From Gammaproteobacteria bacterium (GTDB taxonomy: Bacteria; Pseudomonadota; Gammaproteobacteria; Steroidobacterales; Steroidobacteraceae), in the NCBI GenBank assembly GCA_005877705.1, contig VBNY01000207.1, forward strand, positions 1-10,363: a DNA stretch of 10,363 nt. The letters are read 5' to 3'. Shown one piece after another: positions 1 through 5,937 of the stretch. The position numbers and the translations under genes are program-made. A model generated the notes under the pieces. The model was not told where the DNA came from. It ran no database searches and saw nothing but the letters and a program-made list of their open reading frames with translations. Each line of letters starts with the position of its first letter. Position 1 is the stretch's first letter.

Positions 1-770
1 ATGGCAAGCAGATTCCGGTGTCCGTCGCCTATCGCAAGGGTACGCGGCTGGATGGTAGTGCGCCGCTGTACCAGTACGCGTATGGTTCGTACGGCATCTC
101 CACGGACCCAACGTTCCGCTCCAACTGGGTGAGCCTGCTCGACCGCGGCTTCGTGGTCGCGATCGCTCACATTCGCGGGGGACAGGAGCTAGGTCGGCAG
201 TGGTACGAGGACGGGCGCTTATTGCACAAGAAGAACACCTTCACCGACTTCATCGATGTCACGGAGTACCTCGTTCAGCATCGCTATGCCGACAAGGACA
301 AGGTATTCGCGGAAGGCGGAAGCGCCGGCGGCCTGCTGATGGCTGCGGTGGCGAACATGGCGCCGCATGACTACCGTGCGATCATTGCCTACGTGCCCTT
401 CGTCGATGTGGTCACGAGCATGCTGGACGAGAGCATTCCGCTCACCACCAATGAATTCGACGAATGGGGTAACCCCAAACAGAAGCTGTACTACGACTAC
501 ATCCGCTCCTACTCACCGTACGACAACGTCAGGGCGCAGGACTACCCGGCAATGCTGGTCTTCACCGGGCTGTGGGATTCGCAGGTGCAGTACTACGAGC
601 CGACCAAGTGGGTGGCCAAGCTGCGTGCCGCCAAGACGGACCATCATCCACTCGTATTCAGCGTGAACATGACGGCCGGGCATGGCGGCAAGTCCGGCCG
701 CTTCCAGCGGTACCACGATACCGCGCGCGAGTACGCGTTCATTCTCGACCAGCTTGGCATCACTCAATAG
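1..770 (+). CDS. ptrB: Oligopeptidase B (prolyl oligopeptidase family S9A), C-terminal catalytic domain, 5' partial
   Basis: This serine peptidase family cleaves short peptides after basic residues; related enzymes are cytoplasmic or periplasmic. The reading frame is already open at the left edge, where codons from base 3 read GKQIPVSVAYRKG, the usual entry into the catalytic domain. The GTG at 18 is therefore an internal codon, not a start. All three catalytic residues are present: Ser in GGSAGG (codon at 321), Asp in LWDSQVQY (codon at 576) and His in AGHGGKSG (codon at 681). The segment around 420-475, LDESIPLTTNEFDEWGNP, is the oligopeptidase B hallmark, and family acidic residues there are linked to preference for Lys/Arg at P1. 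About 256 residues of a protein usually near 700 are visible; the N-terminal propeller lies outside the window. The end at TAG 768-770 matches the family C-terminus. The next gene starts 32 bases later on the same strand, so the two may be co-transcribed, though no functional link is evident. Confidence 0.93.
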   Translation, partial: GKQIPVSVAYRKGTRLDGSAPLYQYAYGSYGISTDPTFRSNWVSLLDRGFVVAIAHIRGGQELGRQWYEDGRLLHKKNTFTDFIDVTEYLVQHRYADKDKVFAEGGSAGGLLMAAVANMAPHDYRAIIAYVPFVDVVTSMLDESIPLTTNEFDEWGNPKQKLYYDYIRSYSPYDNVRAQDYPAMLVFTGLWDSQVQYYEPTKWVAKLRAAKTDHHPLVFSVNMTAGHGGKSGRFQRYHDTAREYAFILDQLGITQ

Positions 771-791
771 CCGTGGGATCTGCACGCGCTC

Positions 792-796
792 GGGGG
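792..796 (+). promoter_or_regulatory. Ribosome binding site of the propeller-phosphoesterase gene
   Basis: A GGGGG run (in CGGGGGTCGGGC) ends 6 bases before the ATG at 803. It selects this ATG over the longer in-frame extension, which runs back into the oligopeptidase gene. Confidence 0.5.
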
Positions 797-802
797 TCGG
801 GC

Positions 803-3646
803 ATGCGAGGTTTGAAGCCGAAGACTGCGGTAGCGACGCTTATCGGCGTCGCGATCGCCACCGGCGCCCTGGTGACCGGGGCAGCCTTGGTGGGCTTGAC
901 TGCCCGCAGGAACCTGCAGTTGCCAAGCGGACGCCCGAGCGTCACCCGGCTGCCAACAGGTCAGCTGCTCACGCCGACCGCCGCGCCGGACTCCACGTTC
1001 GTGCCCCTGAACCCGGGACTGCGCGATTATCCGGACTTCCGGGCCGATGGCGCCGTAAGTCTCGCCATGAGTCCGGATCGACGCTCGCTGCTGGTCCTGA
1101 CGAGCGGTTATAACACCAACGGCGACTTCGAAACACCGGACCCCGCCGGCTCCAATCAGTATGTGTTCGTCTTCGATGTCACCGGCGTGCGGCCCGTGCA
1201 GCGACAGGTGATTCCAATTGCAAACACCTACTCTGGAATCGCGTTCGCCCCTGACGGCAGGCACTTTTACGTCTCCGGGGGCGTGGACGACAATGTCTAC
1301 GTCTACTCGCGGAGTGCAGACGGATGGAGCGCCTCGAATCGACCGCCCATCGAACTCAACCACCACGCGCTCGCCAACGGGGTGCTGCAGATCAACGGTA
1401 GGCCTGCCGGGGAGAAGAACGCCGCGCTGAAGGCGTACGTTCTGGGGCCGCTCGCCGCCGGACTGGCCGTCACGGCCGACGGCCACCGCCTAGTCGTCGC
1501 CAACCATTACAACGATTCCGTTTCGGTTATCGATCTGTCGGCGGGCGTCGTGAATGCCGAGGTCGACTTGCGTCCCGGCAGAAGCGGCGGAGCAAGCGGT
1601 ACTCCGGGCGGTGAGTATCCATATTGGGTGACAATAGTCGGGAACGAGACCGCGTATGTCTCGAGCGTGCGGGACCGTGAGATCGTGGTTGTCGATCTGT
1701 CCGGGGCGCGTCCCTCCGTGAAGACGCGGATTGCGGTGCCGGGCGCTCCGAACAAAATGGTTCTCGACCGCGCGCAGACCCTTCTCTACGTCGCCAACGA
1801 TCTGCAGGACGTCGTGTCGGTCATTGACGTGCGGCGAAACGTACTGCTGACGAGTTTTTCCACCGTCGCACCGGAGCAGCTACTCGGTCCATCGGTTTAT
1901 CACGGTGCCTCCCCCGACGGGCTCGCCCTGTCACCGGACGGGCGTACGCTCTACGTCACCAATCGCGGCACCAATTCCCTCGCGGTGATCGACCTGCCGC
2001 CTGATTTCGCCAGTAGCTCCGCCCGGCAACCCCGGGGTGTCGGCATCGTCGGACTCATCCCGACCGGATGGAGTCCACAGGATGTCGGCGTGGCCCGCGA
2101 TGGAGGCACGCTTTACATCATCAACGCGCGCAGCCCCGCTGGCGCAAATCCGGGGACCTGCTTCGGGCTCGTCGCACCCTGCAAGGCCGCCGCGGCGCGC
2201 GACAAGGCCTTCATTCCCAACACTTATGTGTTGAATCTGGAGAAGGCTGGTCTGCTGACCGTCCCGGTGCCGTCGAGCCCGTCGCTGGCAGCCCTCACGC
2301 AGCAGGTCGCGAAGAACAATGGCTGGGACTTGTCGCTCGGTGAAGCCGACAGCAGGCTGATGGCGGCGCTGCGTGCGCGGATCCGGCACGTCATTTACAT
2401 CATCAAGGAGAACCGCACGTACGATCAGGTGCTCGGTGATCTCGGCGTCGGCAATGGCGATGCGACGCTCGCGGAGTTTCCACGCGCGATCACACCCAAT
2501 CAGCATCGCTTGGCCGAGAGCTTCGTCGACCTCGACAATTTCGCGGTACCGGGAGCAGTAAGCGGCAACGGTTGGCCCTGGAGCATGGCGGCGCGGGAGA
2601 CCGACATCGGCTCGAAGAATGTCGCCATGAGCTACTCCAACATCGGGCGCGGCGGGTCATACGACTGGCAGGGGGTCAATCGCTCCATCAATACCGGGCT
2701 TACGGGCGCCGCACGTCACGCCGCCAATCCGGCGACGCCGCCGGATCCCGACCTGCTACCGGGCAACCGCAACGTAGCCGCGCCCGATGGCCCGGAGCCC
2801 GGCGAGATCGAGCAGGGATATCTGTGGAATGCGGCGCTGCGCGCGCACTTGAGGGTGCGCAATTATGGATGGGACGTCGATCAGACGCTGTACGACCGCG
2901 AATGGGGGCCGCTGGCCATCCCCATGGAGCGCCAGCCCGCGCAGCATCAAGTCCCCATGGCCTCCGCGGCACACCCGGAGCTGGTTGCACTCACCGATCC
3001 CTACTTTCGGAGCTTCGATACCAGCTATCCGGATTTCTACCGGGAAGCGGAGTGGGAGCGCGAGTTCAACGGGTACGTCAAGTCCGGCGATCTGCCGGCG
3101 CTGAGCATGGTCTGTCTGATCATGGATCACACGAGCGGCGGGGCTCCCGGGGCGCTCGACGGAGTCGATACTCCGGAGACCCAGGTTGCCGACAACGACT
3201 ACGCACTCGGACGCCTGATTGAGGCCGTGGCTCGTAGCCGGTATGCGCGCGACACGCTGATTTTTGTCGTCGAGGACGACGCCCAGGATGGCCCTGACCA
3301 CGTCGATGCCCACCGCAGCATCGCCTTCGTGGCCGGCCCCTATGTGAAGCATGGCGCTGTGGTCAGTGCGCGCTATACGACCATCAACATGATTCGCACC
3401 ATGACGGACCTGTTGGGGTTGGATCATCTGGGAATTTTCGATGCGCACGTGCGGCCGATGACCGAGATCTTCGATCTGCACCAGGAGCAGTGGAGCTTTC
3501 GGGACCCGGTCCGGACGCATCGGCCCCGATCGAGCGCCCCTCGCATCCGGCGAGCTGGTGGGCGCAGCGCACGCGCGGCATGGATTTCACGCGGCGCGAT
3601 ACTGCCGACGCACAGGCCTATAACCGCATACTCTGGGAGGGCCTGA
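803..3646 (+). CDS. Bifunctional YncE/YVTN beta-propeller - alkaline-phosphatase-superfamily phosphoesterase, C-terminus frameshifted
   Basis: The literal frame gives 947 residues from ATG 803. Residues 8-33 are hydrophobic and followed by Arg-Arg, suggesting a signal sequence or N-terminal anchor and an exported protein. Residues about 85-445 carry propeller blades with YVTN-type strands, for example FAPDGRHFYVSGGVDDNVYVY (around 148-168), VTADGHRLVVANHYNDSVSVIDL and LSPDGRTLYVTNRGTNSLAVIDL. From about 527 a phosphoesterase domain begins (IRHVIYIIKENRTYDQV), with likely metal ligands Glu536/Asn537. It continues through VSGNGWPWS (585-593), MDHTSGG (774-780) and the block VEDDAQDGPDHVDAHR (823-838), all typical of propeller-phosphatase fusions. 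Phosphate ester hydrolysis is expected; the substrate cannot be told. After residue about 898 the frame loses family resemblance, becomes Arg/Ser/Ala-rich and stops at 3646, while the expected tail continues in another frame to 3708 (separate entry). Confidence 0.85.
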   Translation: MRGLKPKTAVATLIGVAIATGALVTGAALVGLTARRNLQLPSGRPSVTRLPTGQLLTPTAAPDSTFVPLNPGLRDYPDFRADGAVSLAMSPDRRSLLVLTSGYNTNGDFETPDPAGSNQYVFVFDVTGVRPVQRQVIPIANTYSGIAFAPDGRHFYVSGGVDDNVYVYSRSADGWSASNRPPIELNHHALANGVLQINGRPAGEKNAALKAYVLGPLAAGLAVTADGHRLVVANHYNDSVSVIDLSAGVVNAEVDLRPGRSGGASGTPGGEYPYWVTIVGNETAYVSSVRDREIVVVDLSGARPSVKTRIAVPGAPNKMVLDRAQTLLYVANDLQDVVSVIDVRRNVLLTSFSTVAPEQLLGPSVYHGASPDGLALSPDGRTLYVTNRGTNSLAVIDLPPDFASSSARQPRGVGIVGLIPTGWSPQDVGVARDGGTLYIINARSPAGANPGTCFGLVAPCKAAAARDKAFIPNTYVLNLEKAGLLTVPVPSSPSLAALTQQVAKNNGWDLSLGEADSRLMAALRARIRHVIYIIKENRTYDQVLGDLGVGNGDATLAEFPRAITPNQHRLAESFVDLDNFAVPGAVSGNGWPWSMAARETDIGSKNVAMSYSNIGRGGSYDWQGVNRSINTGLTGAARHAANPATPPDPDLLPGNRNVAAPDGPEPGEIEQGYLWNAALRAHLRVRNYGWDVDQTLYDREWGPLAIPMERQPAQHQVPMASAAHPELVALTDPYFRSFDTSYPDFYREAEWEREFNGYVKSGDLPALSMVCLIMDHTSGGAPGALDGVDTPETQVADNDYALGRLIEAVARSRYARDTLIFVVEDDAQDGPDHVDAHRSIAFVAGPYVKHGAVVSARYTTINMIRTMTDLLGLDHLGIFDAHVRPMTEIFDLHQEQWSFRDPVRTHRPRSSAPRIRRAGGRSARAAWISRGAILPTHRPITAYSGRA

Positions 3647-3708
3647 TGGGGGGTCGTCCATATCCGGGGGTGCGCACGGGGCAGGTGGGACACGATGCTG
3701 ACGATTGA
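3541..3708 (+). other. Displaced C-terminal coding segment of the phosphoesterase (frame shifted by -1)
   Basis: In the frame of base 3490 this stretch reads PSHPASWWAQRTRGMDF, then AQAYNRILWEGLMGGRPYPG, and stops at TGA 3706-3708. That resembles the normal end of propeller-phosphoesterase proteins (typically a YWA..T.GMDF...D...FNR.LW.GLMG..PYP pattern, from family memory). The main frame over the same bases gives an unrelated basic tail. Rejoining the frames would give a protein of about 968 residues. The shift equals one missing base (or two extra) between roughly 3497 and 3540, where there are short C and G runs (3524-3527, 3537-3540, 3500-3503). I see no X XXY YYZ slippery heptamer in register, so programmed frameshifting is not supported. 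A real mutation or a sequencing or assembly error are the main options. Confidence 0.75.
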
Positions 3709-3719
3709 GGCTCGGAGCA

Positions 3720-3733
3720 GCGCTTCGAAGCGC
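3720..3733. terminator. Perfect 14-base palindrome between convergent genes, possible bidirectional terminator
   Basis: GCGCTTCGAAGCGC is its own reverse complement and can fold as a 5-bp stem on a TCGA loop in either transcript. It lies between two convergent genes, 12 bases after the corrected end of the phosphoesterase and 40 bases before the aminotransferase stop. No T-run follows on either strand, so intrinsic termination is only weakly supported. Confidence 0.3.
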
Positions 3734-3773
3734 AACCGTGGAATCCGGGCGCGCGTAGTCAATCCGCTGCGAT

Positions 3774-5021
3774 TCAATCTCCCTTGGAGCCAAGCACCGC
3801 ATCCAGTGCGGCAATGACCCCGGTCATCTCAGCGGGCGAGGTGTAGTGCAGGAAGGAGAGGCGGACGGCGCCATGCGCTGGGCTCACGCCCAAGGCCTCC
3901 ATGAGGCGCACGGCGTAGAAATCACCGTAACCGCTCATGAATCCACGTCGCCCGAGTGCCTCGACCACTTTCGCCGGGGCCACCGAGTGGGTGACGAACG
4001 AGACCGTCGCCGCGCGCTCGCGCGCCACCGCGGGACCGAGAATGCGGACGTCTTTGCGTCCCTGCAGGTATTCCAGCAGCGTGGCCAACAGCGGGATTTC
4101 GGCGGCGCGCAGCAACTCGCGAACCCGCTGCGGGCGCGCGGCCTGATCTGCGATGCCGTGATGCGCGGCGAGCGCATCGAAGTACTCGGCGATGCCGCGC
4201 GAGGCGGCGACTTGGGCATGATCGGGCCCGGCCGGCACCAGCCGTGTGCGCGCATCCTGTGCGTTGAAGTAATGGCCCTCATTGCCCAGGCGATCGAGCA
4301 GCTCGCTGCCAATCACCATCAGGCCCTGGTGTGGGCCGTAGGTCTTGTAGAGCGAGAACAGATAGACATCCGCGCCCAACTGTCGCACATCGGGCAGCCC
4401 ATGCGGTGCCCAGGCCACGCCGTCGACCACTGTGGCGGCTCCTGCCGCGCGCGCCTTGGCGACGATCTCCGCCACCGGGTTGATGTGCGCCACGACGTTG
4501 GACGCATGTGGGAAAGTGAGTAGCCGCGTGCGGTCAGTCAACAGCCGCTCGAGCTGCGCAACATCGAGCATCCCCGTTTCCCGATCGACGCGCCACTCCT
4601 TGACCGCAATTCCGTACGAGGTCAATTTCCGCCAGGCGCCGCTGTTGGCTTCGTGATCCTGATTGCTGACGACAATCTCGTCACCCGGCTGCAACAGCTT
4701 GCTGAAAGCCTGGGCGAGCACATAGGTGTTTTGCGAGGTCGACGGCCCGAAGTGCACTTCGTGAGCGGTCACGCCCAGGTATTCGGCCAGCCGCGCACGA
4801 GCGGCATCCATCCACTCGCCGGCCTCCGTGGAGGCTGCATAGGGGTAGTACGGCTGTAGCTTCAGTCGGCGGTAATACTCGTGCAGACGGTTGACGACCG
4901 GCCAGCATGGATATGAGCCGCCGGCATTCTCGAAGAACGCCTGACCCTCGAGAGACGGCTCCGCGAACGCAGGAAACTGGCGGCGGACGAAATCGAGATC
5001 CAGAGGTGGCGCGCCGCTCAT
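3774..5021 (-). CDS. PLP-dependent class V aminotransferase, cysteine desulfurase-like family (no catalytic cysteine)
   Basis: A fold-type I PLP enzyme of 415 residues. The start at ATG 5021 gives MSGAPPLDLDFVRRQFPAF, a normal family N-terminus; 35 further in-frame codons upstream look non-coding and fall in the divergent promoter region. Visible motifs: FFENAGGSYP (29-38), FGPSTSQNTY (91-100), NQDHEANSGAW with His123 stacking on PLP, THAS-like FPHASNVV (170-177), VVDGVAWAPH with cofactor Asp200, SLYKTYGPH with the Schiff-base lysine Lys226, and a C-terminal VRLSFLHYTS. In SufS/IscS the active-site cysteine sits on a loop near the C-terminus. The matching region here, RRGFMSGYGDFYA (358-370), has none, and the only cysteine I see is Cys39. 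Sulfur transfer from cysteine is therefore unlikely. A lyase, transaminase or epimerase-type reaction on an unknown amino acid is possible. It is divergent from the GntR gene, a common arrangement for a regulator and its target, but its link to the sugar genes is unproven. Confidence 0.85.
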   Translation of the reverse strand: MSGAPPLDLDFVRRQFPAFAEPSLEGQAFFENAGGSYPCWPVVNRLHEYYRRLKLQPYYPYAASTEAGEWMDAARARLAEYLGVTAHEVHFGPSTSQNTYVLAQAFSKLLQPGDEIVVSNQDHEANSGAWRKLTSYGIAVKEWRVDRETGMLDVAQLERLLTDRTRLLTFPHASNVVAHINPVAEIVAKARAAGAATVVDGVAWAPHGLPDVRQLGADVYLFSLYKTYGPHQGLMVIGSELLDRLGNEGHYFNAQDARTRLVPAGPDHAQVAASRGIAEYFDALAAHHGIADQAARPQRVRELLRAAEIPLLATLLEYLQGRKDVRILGPAVARERAATVSFVTHSVAPAKVVEALGRRGFMSGYGDFYAVRLMEALGVSPAHGAVRLSFLHYTSPAEMTGVIAALDAVLGSKGD

Positions 5022-5105
5022 GCGCGCGATGATCTCATCAGCCGCTCGAGGCGGCAACGGCCTCACGGTGCTATCCCGATCGGGTCCCGAGGCGCTCGAA
5101 GACAA

Positions 5106-5118
5106 GTGGCCTGGCCGC
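5106..5118 (+). promoter_or_regulatory. Weak third copy of the putative GntR operator, upstream of the regulator gene
   Basis: GTGGCCTGGCCGC is an imperfect palindrome (GTGGCC-T-GGCCGC) lying 39 bases before the regulator start. It matches the two stronger sites at 8464-8476 and 8321-8333 in 9-10 of 13 positions, sharing GTGGCCT and the CC of the second half. The right half departs from the generic FadR-subfamily TnGTnnnACnA pattern, and GTGGCCT also occurs by chance in coding sequence (complement near 4412). If real, it could mediate autoregulation and control of the divergent aminotransferase. Confidence 0.3.
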
Positions 5119-5157
5119 ATTGCCATCCGCGGGCGAAGCGGTCAAGATTCAACTGTC

Positions 5158-5916
5158 ATGGCCCCCACGATCGATACCCGCAAGCTGTATCGCCAGGTCG
5201 CAGATTCCGTCACGACGTCGATCAAGTCGGGGGATTACCGGCCGGGCGCGCGGCTGCCCTCGGAGCGCGACCTGGCCGGCGCGTTCAAGGTCAGCCGGCC
5301 GACGATCCGCGAAGCGATGATTGCCCTCGAAATCCGCGGTCTCGTGGAAGCGCGGCACGGCTCGGGAATTTATGTCACCGAGCATCCGCCGGCGCAGATC
5401 GGCGCGGACGACCTCGATATCGGAGCGTTCGAGCTGACCGAGGCGCGACGCCTGTTCGAAGGCGAGGCGGCCGCGCTTGCGGCCACTATCATCACCGAGG
5501 AGCAGTTGGCGGAGCTCGAAGCCATCCTCGAGGACATGGTCAAGGAGAACGAGCGCCGGCAGAAGGGTGAAATGGCGGACCGCCGCTTTCACGTCGCCAT
5601 CGCCAGGGCCACCCGCAACAGCGCGATCACGACGGTCATCGAGAACCTGTGGGACATACGCTACAAATCACCGCTCTGCGCGCACATGCTGGATCGAGCG
5701 CGCCGCGTCGGTGTGCAACCGCGCATCAGCGAGCATCGGCGCATTCTGGCGGCCTTGCGCAAACACGATGCCAAGGCTGCGCGCAGCGCGATGCGCGATC
5801 ACCTGGCGCAAGTCATTGAGGGCCTGCTGGCCGCAACGGAGACCGATGCGGTAGATAGCGCCCGCAAGAAAGCTGTCAGCAAGCGCCACGAGTACACGCG
5901 GCGGCTGGCGGTCTGA
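5158..5916 (+). CDS. GntR-family transcriptional regulator, FadR subfamily (FCD domain)
   Basis: A 252-residue DNA-binding regulator. ATG 5158 gives MAPTIDTRKLYRQVADSV, the standard lead into a GntR winged helix; an extension back to 5020 is possible but overlaps the divergent gene's start. Residues about 8-75 form the winged helix-turn-helix, with GARLPSERDLAGAFKVSRPT, then IREAMIALEIRGLVEARHGSGIYV. Residues about 93-225 form an FCD ligand domain with the expected metal and ligand residues: Asp141 and His145 in DRRFHVAIA, His193 in SEHRRI and His215 in RDHL. FCD regulators of the UxuR, ExuR, GlcC and LldR kind sense small carboxylates such as sugar acids and usually repress nearby catabolic genes. 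A mannonate dehydratase gene 2.6 kb away fits a hexuronate-type effector, by inference. No clear Shine-Dalgarno motif precedes the start. The gene converges on the receptor gene with only 10 bases between stops. Confidence 0.88.
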   Translation: MAPTIDTRKLYRQVADSVTTSIKSGDYRPGARLPSERDLAGAFKVSRPTIREAMIALEIRGLVEARHGSGIYVTEHPPAQIGADDLDIGAFELTEARRLFEGEAAALAATIITEEQLAELEAILEDMVKENERRQKGEMADRRFHVAIARATRNSAITTVIENLWDIRYKSPLCAHMLDRARRVGVQPRISEHRRILAALRKHDAKAARSAMRDHLAQVIEGLLAATETDAVDSARKKAVSKRHEYTRRLAV

Positions 5917-5917
5917 A

Positions 5918-5937
5918 AGAGTCCAGCTAACGACTCT
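5918..5937. terminator. Short inverted repeat between convergent stops
   Basis: AGAGTC (5918-5923) and GACTCT (5932-5937) form a 6-bp stem around an 8-base loop, spanning the gap between the GntR stop (5914-5916) and the last codons of the receptor gene (stop at 5927-5929, complement). No T-run follows in either direction. It could be a weak bidirectional terminator or simply chance. Confidence 0.25.

Noticed and set aside
572..802. 77-codon N-terminal extension of the propeller-phosphoesterase
   Set aside because: It overlaps the oligopeptidase catalytic Asp and His coding region; a ribosome binding site and signal-like N-terminus support ATG 803.
764..1486. 240-codon minus-strand frame opposite the propeller gene
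   Set aside because: Shadow of the beta-propeller coding sequence; no domain, no ribosome binding site, and it crosses the oligopeptidase-propeller junction.
3497..3540. Programmed -1 ribosomal frameshift in the phosphoesterase gene
   Set aside because: No slippery heptamer lies in register with the main frame, and no obvious stimulatory structure was seen, so an indel or sequence error is simpler.
3846..4523. 225-codon + strand frame opposite the aminotransferase
   Set aside because: Antisense shadow of a complete PLP enzyme gene, with no family resemblance.
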